Assembly: GCA_015501595.1 (NCBI GenBank)
Contig: JADNRX010000437.1
Span: 1-43,455, forward strand
Direction of reading: 5' to 3'
From: Hymenopellis radicata
Taxonomy: Eukaryota > Basidiomycota > Agaricomycetes > Agaricales > Physalacriaceae
DNA length: 43,455 nt
In this document: in pieces, positions 9,973-20,967 of the stretch
Position numbering within the stretch: position 1 is the first letter of the stretch
How the letters are laid out: each line of letters begins with the position of its first letter
Notes under the pieces: generated by a model
Seen by the model: only the letters and a program-made list of their open reading frames with translations
Databases searched by the model: none
Told to the model about the DNA's origin: nothing
Made by a program: the position numbers and the translations under genes

Positions 9973-12061
9973 ATGGCCCTCTTTCATGTGTACGTACTTC
10001 GTGTGCTAAACATTCGCGTCTAGAAATTAATGTTGAATGGCTGACAGGCAAGGCGTGCCCATCGGTGTCGTCGCCATCATGTTGGCTACGGTAGCCTCTA
10101 TGGGTGGCTTCATTTTCGGTTATGACACCGGTCAAATCTCCGACATCTTGCTGATGGACGACTTCTTAACACGCTTTGGACAATGCACGGTTGAGGGCGA
10201 CGCTTCGACATGTCATTTCAGTAATGTTCGCTCTGGCCTCATCGTCGCTATGCTTTCTATCGGTACCCTCATTGGGGCTCTGATCGGTGCACCGTACGTC
10301 GTGGTTTTCAATGAATGATATCGGCTCTGCCTTACTTAGATCCCTAGGACAGCAGATTTCCTTGGTCGTCGATATGCGATGGTGGTGGAGTGCGGTGTCT
10401 TCATCATCGGTGTTGTTATCCAGATGGCCAGTATTAGCCAGTGGGCGCAGTTCGCAGTCGGACGGTTGATCAGTGGGCTTGGTGTAGGCGCCCTAAGTGC
10501 GGCAGTTCCAATGGTCAGTATGGTTTTCGAAAGTAAACCCAACTTCACTCATCACGCTTCTCAGTACCAAGCCGAAACCGCACCCAAGCAGATTCGAGGA
10601 ACGCTGACCGCTACTTACCAACTCTTCATCACGTTTGGTATCCTTGTCGCATGTGCGTAGGTTCAACACTCTCGCGGTACTATCTACTAACCTTGGATGA
10701 AGATTGCATATCTATTGGTTCTCGTGTCATTGACGGGCCCGGCTCATGGCGTGTCGTTGTCGGCATTGGCATCGTCTGGCCGTTCTTCTTGGCGATAGGT
10801 ATCCTGTTCATGCCCGAGTCTCCGCGTTGGCTGGCCACGCAGGGTAGATTAGAGGAAGCCCGGCATAGTATCGCTATCACTCACGGCATTGGCTTTGACG
10901 ACGAGGCTAAGGATACCTTGGTCGAGCGGGAGGTTGAAGAAATACGGAGCAATGTCGAGTATGAGCAAACGTTCAGCGGCGGCTGGGTAGATTGCTTCAA
11001 GCCTGGGAACAAGATCCTCTACAGGACTTTACTGGGTATGTTTTGCTTGCTCGCTCTATGCGATACGCCTTCCTGTATTGATACACTTCCAGGTATGGCG
11101 CTACAGACGTTCCAACAGTTGACGGGCGCCAACTATTTCTTCTATTACGGAGCCACGATCTTCACTTCCGTCGGACTTAACGACTCTTACGTGACGCAGA
11201 TCATCCTTGGTGCAGTCAACTTCGTCTGCACTTTCGGAGGCATGTATGTTATGGAGAGGGTATGTACATTATCCTTTCTGCGGCCGCTCAAAAACTAATT
11301 TCCATTTGTTCAGTTCGGCCGTAGACGTCCTCTCATCTGGGGCGGTCTGTGGCAATCTGCATGGCTTTTCGTCTTCGGCGCTGCAGGAACCGCCAAGGAC
11401 CCAACGAATAATAAAGGAATCGGACAGTGTCAGTACTCGCTTTCGTTCGGTCTTTGAGACGAACTCTAACGTTCTGTTTCAATACAGTAATGATTTTCTC
11501 AGCCTGCATGTTCATCTGGGGCTACGCCATGACGTGGGCGCCGGGTGTCTGGATTCTGATTGGAGAGACCTTCCCCACCCGCACCCGTGCGAAGCAAGGT
11601 GCTCTTGCTACAGCCGCGAATTGGCTGTGGAACTTCCTGCTGGCATTCTTCACACCTTTCATCGTGAGCTCTATCCACTTCCGATATGGCTTTATCTTCG
11701 CATGTACGTGTCTTTCATTTACCGGATGATGAGAGGCTGAGACCGAATGTATCTAGCGTGCAACTTACTTGGAAGCGTTATTGTCTACCTCTTCCTCTAT
11801 GAATCCTCGGATCTTACGTTGGAAGCAGTTGATATGGTACGACTGTCCTGCGCTCACATCGACGTAATCCTTACTTCTGCCTCTTCGTAGATGTACAACG
11901 ATCCGAACTGCTTCCCATGGACTTCTGGCTCCTGGGCGCCTCCCGGTTACTCTAGCCGCTACGACCTTGTCGCCCAAAGCAAGGCTTCAGACGCCGGGAA
12001 ACCTCTTGCGACGCAGGAAAATATTGAGAAGAGTGGAGAGGCATCACCACAGACGAGCTAG
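9973..12061 (+). CDS. MFS hexose transporter, copy 1
   Basis: This is a sugar porter of the major facilitator superfamily, expected to import monosaccharides across the plasma membrane with twelve membrane helices. Visible signatures are GGFIFGYDTGQISDILLM in helix 1 and its loop, DFLGRRYAM after helix 2, GRLISGLGVGALSAAVPM, YQAETAPKQIRGTLTATYQL, MPESPRW after helix 6, QQLTGANYFFYYG in helix 7, GRRRPL, and a cytosolic C-tail. The start is placed at ATG 9973: MALFH is joined by a 58-nt intron (9990-10047) to QGVPIG, exactly as in the paralogue at 16626. ATG 10037 is an alternative. Several more introns fall at positions shared with the paralogue. No stop interrupts the spliced frame. Whether it is a high- or low-affinity carrier or a sensor cannot be told. 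Confidence 0.93.
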
Positions 12062-12159
12062 GCAATGTTTCTGTTTTCCAAACTTGATGATATAACGACT
12101 AGTATGTCCTTGCATTGTAGTGAGCGAAGAAATTAGGAGAAATAATAAATCGTGATTGG

Positions 12160-12517
12160 GTCGTCAAATACAAAATCCATGACCGACGATGAGGTGTTCT
12201 TGTCCTTGTCCTCCGCATTGAACGTTACCCATCCTGACTTCATTATACAACTGTATATTATCAAGGAGTTGAGACTACAGGAGATATGGCGTCCTCTACA
12301 GGGAACGCGACAGCGATACGGACCACCTCAGATGCCTGACTATTACCAATACCTACGTCAATGGCTCCGGAAGAGGTGATGCGGGCCATGAAGGACATGT
12401 CGCATTTGTGGGCTCGATATAAAACCGAGCTTGTTGTTAGTAGACTTTCATCATGGCGTGTGACGAGGGCGTTGGGTATTTATCAACGAGGATGGGGAAA
12501 TCGAAGTTATGACTTAG
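12160..12517 (+). pseudogene. Decayed copy of the small gene at 12799
   Basis: This stretch parallels the gene at 12799-13583 over the segments PEEVMRAMKDM (versus PEEVVQAMKDI), the HPDFII/HPELIV region and a 3' block starting ACTTTCATCATGG that ends GAAGTTATGACTTAG. The first exon is missing, a stop falls inside the middle part and the rest diverges. It lies right behind transporter copy 1 in the same orientation. It looks like the remains of a tandem duplication. Confidence 0.65.
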
Positions 12518-12798
12518 AAGTTAGGCGTGTATTTTCTAGTAAACGCGAACGTTTTTATTGTTGTAGTCTTGTTTGTAGGCACGCGTCAAGACCACCTTGG
12601 AAGAGAATAGAAGTTGTGATATCCGCCTTCGCCCACGACGGACCCAATAAGCGTGCTTCTATCTCGCCCCTTGGTTGGGCCACAACGGGGGCACGTGATT
12701 GTCTTTGTTCTTTGTTTTTTGTCAGTGATTAACCTCTCTCTATAACTATCACCACCACACAACTTGTAACTCACTTCAGCCTATATCCCCCCTACATA

Positions 12799-13583
12799 AT
12801 GTCCCTCCGAGACCAGGCACCCCCTGGCTTCCCCAGAGTCCTCCTCCCTCCCGCGGACGGTTTCTCCCCCGGGTTCCTTGTACGACGAGCTCCCTATATT
12901 GCAGTTGGCACGCGGCTAACAAATCGTTACAGTTTGGAGTAAAATACGCCCTGGATGCCGTGAAGACAATGCAATCGATTCCTCAATCATTGATCCCCCG
13001 CCACGGCTTCTCATATGCGCCACCAAAATTCAACTTTGGTTGGTCTATCGAGAGCCATGCCGAAATCTTTGAAGCGTTAGAATCCACCCATCCCGAGCTC
13101 ATCGTGAAAGCGATGGTTGAACACCTTTCGGAGGAAGGCATCGACCCCGAGGCGACCATGGAGCGCGCTCACCAGTACATGGTAGACGAGCTACACCTGT
13201 CCTCGGCCTGGAGGCCTCGCTTCGAACATAAGCACCCTACGAGTACTCTCAGCGGGTTAGATTGTTTCACAATCACGAACACTTATGGGAACGGCGTGCA
13301 CCAGCCACCAGAAGAAGTGGTGCAGGCGATGAAGGATATCTGTAAACTAGAAGGACAGCCAGGTGGTTCTTAGACTTTCATCATGGCATCTGGCAGGAGC
13401 GCTGGATTTTTGCTAACGAGGATGGAGAGATCGAAGTGATGACTTAGGTCTGTGCTTCGGCTACAGTGCTACTGCCGACAACTGCTGATCAGTCCCCAGT
13501 TCCAAGATCCTGCGGACTACTACGAAACCGCGTTGCTGAATTTGTACTCTTGTAGATTGACTCTGTATGTACTCTTGAAATGA
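12799..13583 (+). CDS. Small hypothetical protein, possibly damaged
   Basis: ATG 12799 gives MSLRDQAPPGFPRVLLPPAD. A 53-nt intron starting GTACGACG and ending TTACAG joins this to FGVKYALDAVKTMQ and a long acidic, helical exon (HAEIFEALESTHPELIVKAM, WRPRFEHKHP). The frame closes at 13371-13373 after MKDI. Beyond that stop the sequence is again coding-like: FHHGIWQERWIFANEDGE, then an intron ending CCCCAG and FQDPADYYETALLNLY, to a TGA at 13581-13583. Reaching it would need a 32-nt intron (13342-13373), which is shorter than any other here. Either the gene carries a small deletion or the intron is exceptionally short. The family is not recognised. Confidence 0.55.
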
Positions 13584-13729
13584 ATGAATGTGTACTCTGC
13601 TTGATTTCATTGTGCTTCGAGTTCTAAAAAGGTAATAGACTATGTCTTCTCATAAAGCTGAGACGTCTCTCGAAGAAGGTATCCAAATTCTCGTACAAAT
13701 ATCATAGATGCACCGTACTGACTACCCAT

Positions 13730-15344
13730 CTATTCGTGTCGCAATGTCCAGTTCACCAATACACTGCTGCCCTTCCACTTCCCCTTCATATCCAACAATC
13801 GCCAAACTCTCCATCCATCACAGAGATTACCAACGCGCGCACAAAACACCGCCACCTTATCGTCCTTCCCAAACTCGTCCTCCATAACCAACAAACGTAT
13901 GAACGACAGCTCGTCCCACTCCAGATCAAACTCGAACGTCTGATCCCACGTCACCCCGACAACGCCGTTCGGGTACTCTGTCGGCTTGACCGATTTCGTC
14001 TTCACCTTCTGATCCCCCGCAGAATGGAACAGCTGCACCCGAGCATAAAGATGCTTGCCTAGGTTCTCCCCAGGCAAATCCGACAGGCCCACAACGCGCA
14101 AGCTCATGCGCACCATCCTCTTCGGCTCGTCCAACGCCGGCTTGAGCACCCACCCGTCCGTGCCGACAAACATCGCCTCGTTGACCTGCATGCCACGGTC
14201 GTATTCTTGCCAATTCACGCTTACGACGTGGCTACCGTTCCGCCAACACCGGATGATGTCCATATTGCTGCTCCTGATGCGGGTGCCTTTCGGGAAGACG
14301 CGCCGGAGGTGATGGAGGCCGTGCGTCCAGAGAGACTGGAGCGGGTACGAGTGGATTTTGGCTTCGGAGATGTTGATGAGGATGTGGCGAGGGTAAGTGG
14401 GCGGGGTGAATATAGAGGGTGTTGATATCCATGTCGGGTGATGCGGTTTGAGGGAGCGCGCGTAGAACCCCAGGGACGCGAGGGATGGGGAGATCTTGGA
14501 TGGTTGAACTTCAGGTGGCGTTTGGGAAGCTTCAGAGTCTGAGTCTGAGGAGGACGATGAAAAGGAGGAATCTTCGTCGGGATTTGGTGGGGGGTAATAT
14601 TCGATCTAGAGGTGTATTAGCGGTGACATGGAAAGGGAGGCCGATACACACCATGCATAGGACGCGACCCATCATATCGACAGGACAAACGCGTTCATCG
14701 TCCACGTTTTCCAGCTGGTCGTTTACGAGTTTATCTCCAAACTCTTCCTTCATGATCCTAACCATGTCCTCCTGCCCTTTCAAATCAACATGACACTCGA
14801 CACTGATCATCACGGGCCAAGAATCGTTGTCCACCGCTCCGTTGATTGCCCGACATACAGAGCGGAATGGTATGCTCTTCGACAGCGTGTAGCCGTGTGT
14901 CACGGTTGGCTCCTCTTCCTCACACGTCGCAGGACCATCAGCCGCTCTCTTCGCCGGCCACACATCAATCTCCACACAGCACCCATGACGCTGTAAGATA
15001 TGCCGATATGATTCCGCGGTCGATTTCCCGACCAGCTGCCGGGAAAGCAGATATGTGTTATGGGACGAGGAGACGTAGTATTGGGTTAAGGGATAGTTGG
15101 GGTCCACCTCGTGCACTCGTATAGCAGGGCGCGTGCTCAGCTCATCGATGCCGCAGTCCACGATACCCAGGATGGGCGGGATCAATCGCAGAGGCTCGTC
15201 GGTGGGGGGATATAAATTGACTCTGGTGTCGATGCAAAACGTCCGGTCGATGTCTGCAAGGAGTTCGACATCGGACATGGCTGTCCGTGGATGAGAGAAG
15301 GCGTCGGCTGTGCATGTGCGCCAACTCCTGATCTGCACCACCAT
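13730..15344 (-). CDS. Phosphoinositide-specific phospholipase C (X, Y and C2 domains)
   Basis: The enzyme cleaves phosphatidylinositol 4,5-bisphosphate to inositol trisphosphate and diacylglycerol. Exons are about 15344-14652 and 14605-13730, separated by a 46-nt intron. The X box has PLTQYYVSSSHNTYLLSR (first catalytic His), GCCVEIDVWP and THGYTLSKSIPFRSV (second His). A Ser/Asp-rich linker follows, then the Y box (LGFYARSLKPHHP, FPKGTRIRSSNMDI, VSVNWQEYDRGMQ, NEAMFVGTDGWVLKP). A C-terminal C2 domain ends in a tandem of acidic loops (FEFDLEWDELSFIRLLVMED). Total length is about 520 residues. The N-terminal PH and EF-hand regions of typical fungal PLC1 are not seen. The first codon is uncertain: ATG 15344 is the first Met in frame, and an upstream exon is possible. 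Confidence 0.88.
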
Positions 15345-15368
15345 GACAAAGAATGACACCCCTGACAC

Positions 15369-16002
15369 GCGCGCAAGTGAACACTGACAATGAGTTTACT
15401 TGTAAATCGATATGTACACGGTTCAAGCGCTCACCATCTCAAGTTAAGTCCCTAGGTTCAGAGCGAAGTTTCATTCGCTACCGTGACGGCTGGCAGATGT
15501 CGCACACTCTAAAGTCGGCATGAGCTGATTAACAAAGGCATTGTCCTCATGATTGAGACGGACCTTGTGCGCAGTATGTGTAGACAACACGGACGCCGTC
15601 AACAGTGTACACGCAATGTAGAATTCTGAGTCCACGTCGAGCCGTGGTCCTTGTGCCATCCAGAACAAGTCTCTATGTAACCGGTTTGCTTCGACCAAGA
15701 ATGACATGTGCTTCAAGGAAACAGTCTCCGGCTTTGGCATCGTCAAAGCACTTGTAGATTTCCTGTGGTCATCACAGTACTGGAGCGTCGACAGTCGAGT
15801 CCACATCCATCCTCCCCAGCCTCGACCAGCGGAACTCGGATATTCGGCTGAAGAATTCGAGTCCGGGCCAGCCGGGATGACTGCGTCGTGCGCCAGATTG
15901 GGGAATCACCCCGTCGTCTGGAGTCTGGAGAATGGAAATTGGCCGGCGTTATGGGCTTATGGGCCAACCTTCATCCCCCGTCATGGCTGAAAATGTTGTC
16001 CT
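15369..16002. other. Region upstream of phospholipase C
   Basis: A minus-strand frame at 15806-15471 (YIACTLLTASVLSTHTAHK...) is coding-like in places but has no partner exon I can justify. It may be a leader exon of the phospholipase gene, or nothing. Confidence 0.25.
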
Positions 16003-16356
16003 TCAGCGATCACTGCTTGTAATAGCTTGAAGGACCTCACCTTTGCGGTATATTGCTAGAGTGTAGCGTCGACTATGAAGGGAAGAAACGACTAGTATCA
16101 AACGAAGTATATACGAGCAGAGCGGAGGCGGGGATGTCTCCGACAGCTCCCGTGGGGCGGGCGGCTCAAGGTTGAACGGCTCATGGTGATGGGGCGGAAG
16201 AAGGTCGTTTACGCGATCGAAGTTATGTAAGGCTTGCTTGTCTTCTGCACTCAACAACTCTTGACTAGTGCTTAGATCTTGGAGAGCGCGTTTTTCACTG
16301 ACATAGAGGTCACTCAACACCAGGGCTCTGTAAGTCGTTTGAGAAAGCTGCCTCAC
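16003..16356 (-). CDS. Hypothetical short ORF
   Basis: This is an ATG-initiated frame of 117 codons. The N-terminal half is hydrophilic and helical (SEKRALQDLSTSQELLSAED), followed by a Pro/His-rich linker and a hydrophobic stretch (SYILRLILVVSSLHS). A GTGAGG donor-like site follows YRKG, so the gene could continue downstream by splicing. It lies between phospholipase C (same strand) and transporter copy 2 (opposite strand), with about 270 bases to the latter. No family is recognised and it may not be real. Confidence 0.3.
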   Translation of the reverse strand: MRQLSQTTYRALVLSDLYVSEKRALQDLSTSQELLSAEDKQALHNFDRVNDLLPPHHHEPFNLEPPAPRELSETSPPPLCSYILRLILVVSSLHSRRYTLAIYRKGEVLQAITSSDR

Positions 16357-16625
16357 TTGACCGTTGACGCGTTTCTTTCAGCCAATCGGCTTTAACCGGC
16401 TTCTAGGCCGGTAAATCCACTCTCCCTGCATCGCCATGACGCATCTTTTCTTCATTATACTGTGCGGCCCATTCTACCGGCTAGTGCAACCCAATGCCGG
16501 CTCTCGCTCATGACATCAGGCTAAATTTTATTATAAGAACGCCCAAAATGCTTCCCGGCCAGCAATATCACTTACTCCAACGCCCACAACAGTAACAAGA
16601 CTTACACACTCGTCCCTCTAGTGCC

Positions 16626-18728
16626 ATGGCGCTCTTCTACATGTACGTATCGCTTTCCCTATTCTTCTCGTACATGTCTCTAACGTCGTATTTCTTCCTC
16701 CAGGCAAGGAGTGCCCATTGGCGCCGTCGCCATTATGCTGGCCATTATCGCCAGTATGGGTGGCTTCATATTCGGCTACGATACTGGTCAGATATCCGAT
16801 ATTCTCCTCATGGCCGACTTCAAATTACGATTCGGTCAATGCGACGCGCCTGGCGTCGCGGACAGCTGCTCCTTCAGCAATGTCCGGTCTGGCCTGATCG
16901 TCGGTCTCCTGTCCATCGGAACGCTCATAGGCGCGTTATGTGGTGCACCGTGAGCATCTTCCTCCGAAACCTTCCTATCCACATGTATCTCATGCGGTTC
17001 TCCACAGCACCGCTGACTTCCTTGGTCGTCGCTATGCCATGATCGTGGAGTGCGGCGTGTTCATCGTTGGCGTCATCGTCCAGCTCACATCATCTTCGGC
17101 ATGGGCCCAATTTGCCGTTGGCCGTTTAATCAGCGGTTTGGGAGTCGGCGCCCTCAGTGCAGCAGTCCCTATGGTGCGTTTAGTTCCGTATACATCGGCT
17201 ACGTCACTTAGAAATATTGCTCTCTTTCAGTATCAAGCCGAAACAGCTCCTGCCCAGATTCGGGGTGCTTTGACAGCAACGTACCAGCTGTTCATTACGT
17301 TCGGTATCCTTGTTGCTTGTACGCCTTCTTCTCTGTTCCTTGACCATCTTCTTAAGTCATTGTTGCTTTTTAGACTGTATTTCAATCGGAAGTCGCGAGA
17401 TTGATGGAGCTGGCTCATGGAGAACCGTCGTCGGTATCGGCCTTGCTTGGCCAGTTATCCTTTCTGTAGGAATCCTCTTCATGCCAGAATCGCCTCGATG
17501 GCTCGGTAAACGCGGTCGTTACGAAGACGCCAGAATTGCACTTGCCCGGACGAGGGGTATTCCGAGGGACAGAATCATGACAGATCCTTTGGTTACACGG
17601 GAAGTTGAAGAGATCAGAAGCAACGTCGAATACGAGAAAGCGTTTAATGGCGGCTGGATAGATTGCTTCAGGCCGAAAAACAAAATTCTTTATCGCACGT
17701 TACTTGGTGAGTTGAATTGCTTGCTCATCTCTTTCACGTTGTGCTGACTTGCCGTCAGGTATGGCTCTGCAAAGCTTCCAGCAACTCACGGGAGCGAACT
17801 ACTTTTTCTATTACGGTGCCACCATCTTCACGTCCGTAGGTCTTTCAGACTCCTACGTAACCCAAATTATCTTGGGCGCCGTCAACTTCGTGTGTACCTT
17901 CGGCGGTCTTTATGTCATGGAGCGCGTGCGTACAACTTTCTTAAGCTACCATCTAGTTTTCACTCACGAATTGCTTCAGTTTGGACGACGTGTTCCCCTC
18001 ATCTGCGGCGGCATATGGCAGTCCGTCTGGCTATTCGTTTTCGGTGCTGCTGGTACTGTGAAGGATCCCACTCAGAACAAGGGCATTGGTCAACGTACGT
18101 CTTCCAGTCGCCGGCTTTTGCCTAAGCTAACGGCTTTCATCCTAATCGTAGTGATGATCTTCTCCGCTTGCATGTTCATTCTAGGATATGCCATGACGTG
18201 GGCACCTGGTATTTGGATTCTCATTGGCGAGACCTTCCCAACACGAACCCGCGCGAAACAAGGGGCTCTTGCCACTGCGTCTAACTGGTTATGGAACTTC
18301 CTCCTGGCCTTCTTCACACCTTTCATCGTCAGTGCCATCGACTTCCGCTACGGATTCGTCTTTGCTTGTGTGTCACATATCATTCCATGCGTCTTGTACT
18401 TGCTGATCCCTCGTTTCCTCAGCGTGTAATTTGATGGGCGCCGTCGTCGTGTACTTTTTCCTTTACGAGTCATCCGACCTATCTTTGGAAGGTGTCGACC
18501 AGGTGCGTTCTCAGCGTATCGACTTTCTTTTCGCTGATATCAGTCCTCCAGATGTACAACGACCCATCCTGTAAGCCTTGGACGTCTAGGAAGTGGGCTC
18601 CGCCTGGTTATAAAGACCGGGACGACCTCATTGAACAAACGCGTGCTGCGGAGTCTGGCAAACCTATGGCGCATGAGTCGAGGACGGAGCATGTATCGAC
18701 ATCCGAGAAAACCGAGGCGGAGGTGTAA
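16626..18728 (+). CDS. MFS hexose transporter, copy 2
   Basis: This close paralogue of the transporter at 9973 has the same intron positions and the same short first exon: MALFY, then an intron of about 66 nt, then QGVPIG. Signatures are GGFIFGYDTGQISDILLM, DFLGRRYAM, GRLISGLGVGALSAAVPM, YQAETAPAQIRGALTATYQL, MPESPRW, QQLTGANYFFYYG and LIGETFPTRTRAKQGALATA. The C-tail ends in a charged stretch (EKTEAEV) at TAA 18726-18728. Differences from copy 1 cluster in the first extracellular loop (QCDAPGVADSCSF versus QCTVEGDASTCHF), the central loop and the tail, suggesting both copies are under selection. The spliced frame is uninterrupted. Confidence 0.93.
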
Positions 18729-20350
18729 GTCACACCCTGTACATAGACGACGCTCTGTGTATGTTTATTTGACGCCCTCTCGCAATGTATTTCTTAGTCT
18801 ATACTTACGAAGCAAGATTCATACGCTACTTAATACTGAAGACAATAATAACCACGTTCTAATTCAGTGGTCTTTGAGGGGCGTTTGGCTCGGTGCATGG
18901 TAGGTTTAGGATATATGAGAGCTGCTAATGTGACCTGGCTTCGTCTGCGAAAGCATCGCAGCGGCAAACCTTAATCATTTTGTGAGTTGTCTACACACCG
19001 ACTCATGTTTTAGATAGGGTTCCGTGTTGAGTATCTACTTCCTTTCTCTTACTGCGGAACCTTGTGAGTTTGGCCTTAGTTAAGTGAACTGATGATGGCG
19101 GAAACTTCGTCTTGCGGTTGTGAAAGCAGGGCGCCAAGCGCCTCAACTTATTTTGAAACTTCACTGACGGATTAATGATGCCACGGGAAACGGATTTACT
19201 TTCCCATCCTTAATGCATGCCATCCGGAATACAGTAGCCCTCGGAAGCTTCCGCAGAGTGTGTCCGAGGTCAATTTAACATTGGCTTCGTACATTCGGCA
19301 GGAATAGTCGGGTGCTATAAGGGCGGCGATGTGCGGGCTACGCTCGCCTATTTTGGAAGCTATCAACCAACTCCATGTCTTGCAGGAGCCGTGTAGCCAC
19401 GCGTTCAGTTCTCTCACTGGCACACTGATCTCGTGTTCGAGACGATGCGCTGCGGCGGCACCTAACGAGAAGGCTTCCCGAAGTGGCTCGGATGTTTGGC
19501 TTGTACGTTCCAATTTTGAAGGGGGTGTCTGCCCATGTTGACGCGAAGCTTCACCAATCTGAGCAATCACATTTAGCATTTAATGACTTGCATCGCAATG
19601 TTCTCCCATCCGGTTTTTGACAGTTCCGTTGGCGCTTCGATACTCTTTGACGTTGCAGCCTCTCTTCTTCTCGCTTTGTTGCGGAAGTTGGCCCGGGCTC
19701 TGTAGGCTGTCGCCGCACTTATGAGGATCACATCCCCCAGCGTGAAGGCGAGGCTGCAGGATTCATTACACATTTAGGTCATCGACAGACGCGGAAGAGT
19801 TACGGATACTATGACGCTGTCTATCATTACCGTCTTTGGCAGGACAACCATATTTGTTCATGCTAAAATGTGCAACACGCGTTCCGCTACTTTTCACGAG
19901 TTATCTTCCTGTATTTCACCCTGCATGCACGGATTTTCATCGTCCCTTGGCACATCCTTGAAGCCAAACGTTTGGTCGAGCCCCTTCTCCCGCGCCCAAC
20001 TCCTGGATCCCAAACGCCTAATGCTCTGCCTCGAGTGCTATGCTAACAACGCGTCTTTTTCGATTGGCGGTACACACTTGTCCGAAGAATCGTCGTACCC
20101 TACGGTGCCAATAAGATGTAGGCGTTGTAAGCTCGGTTCTCCGTACGAAGGCGCAAATTTGTCGCCACCTCTGGGAGTTTTGCGGTCGGAGTTCAGGCTT
20201 GACTCTGGTTCTCGGATTCTCAGGGAGGGGAACTTCCGTGTTCCGGCCGTTTGCCCGCTGTAGGGTCTATCATATCTGATTGCTTTCAACGCCTCTCAAG
20301 GACATCCTGTACGTTTTCGCTCGTCGCAAGCGCGCTAACAGGTCATGACT
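18729..20350. other. Intergenic region with no supported gene
   Basis: About 1.6 kb. A minus-strand frame at 19579-19196 (127 codons) and plus frames near 19811-20263 are open but lack any recognisable domain or consistent splicing. The first part should contain the 3' UTR of transporter copy 2 and the last part the promoter of the acetyltransferase. Confidence 0.4.
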
Positions 20351-20514
20351 AAGCCACGTGGCTGCACTTGGTTACTCGCTACCACCACCACCACCAGTAC
20401 CACCACACGGCCTGATACTTAGGATGTCCGTAATGGAATGGTCGACAACGTGTAGGCACTGCCTCCATCACTGATATTCCACTCACCATCGATCCAGGTC
20501 CTCTTCCAGCTGAC

Positions 20515-20967
20515 GTGTCGTGTAAACGTATAGGCGTGGAAGACACGATCCCCCTGCGGCACTCTGTTCTGTGGCCCAATGAAGAAATGTCAATTGTTCA
20601 GCTGCCAGAGGACGAGACGGGATACCACTTCGGTGCTTTTGTACCCGCACAAGGCGACCCAGTTGCCGTTATTTCTTTGTTTAGAGAAATGGTCCCGGGT
20701 GAGGAGACCATCGATAATGCGGCAAGGTTTCGAAAATTTGCCTGTGATCCCGTCTGTCAAGGACGCGGCATTGGAACGCTGTTGTTGCAAGAGGTCTTCC
20801 GGTTCGCTTTCACGGAACTTGGGGCCCGCGTAATTTGGTGCGACGCACGAGCTTCTGCCGCTGGATGGTACGAGCGACGTGGTATGCAAAAGTTTGGACA
20901 GCCTTTTTTCAAGGGAGCTGTAGAGTACGTTCGTATGAAAGGGCGTGCGGACGAGTTGGCTGTTTAG
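20515..20967 (+). CDS. GNAT-family N-acetyltransferase
   Basis: It transfers an acetyl group from acetyl-CoA to an amine; the substrate is unknown. Visible parts are the N-terminal strand TIPLRHSVLWP, ETGYHFGAFVP with DPVAVISLF (beta strands 2-4), and motif A FRKFACDPVCQGRGIGTLLL with the acetyl-CoA pyrophosphate loop QGRGIG. Next come the motif B region ARASAAGWYERRGMQKFG and the C-terminal VEYVRMKG. The length of about 150 residues is usual for the family. The first in-frame ATG (20587) would cut off the conserved first strand, and 20515 is a GTG. The true start is therefore probably in a small upstream exon, for example ATG 20345 spliced to an acceptor near 20497. Only the portion from 20515 is certain. 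Confidence 0.82.
   Translation: MSCKRIGVEDTIPLRHSVLWPNEEMSIVQLPEDETGYHFGAFVPAQGDPVAVISLFREMVPGEETIDNAARFRKFACDPVCQGRGIGTLLLQEVFRFAFTELGARVIWCDARASAAGWYERRGMQKFGQPFFKGAVEYVRMKGRADELAV

Noticed and set aside
20515..20517. GTG as start codon of the acetyltransferase
   Set aside because: Nuclear genes of fungi start at ATG; conserved sequence reaches this point, so the true start is more likely in an upstream exon.
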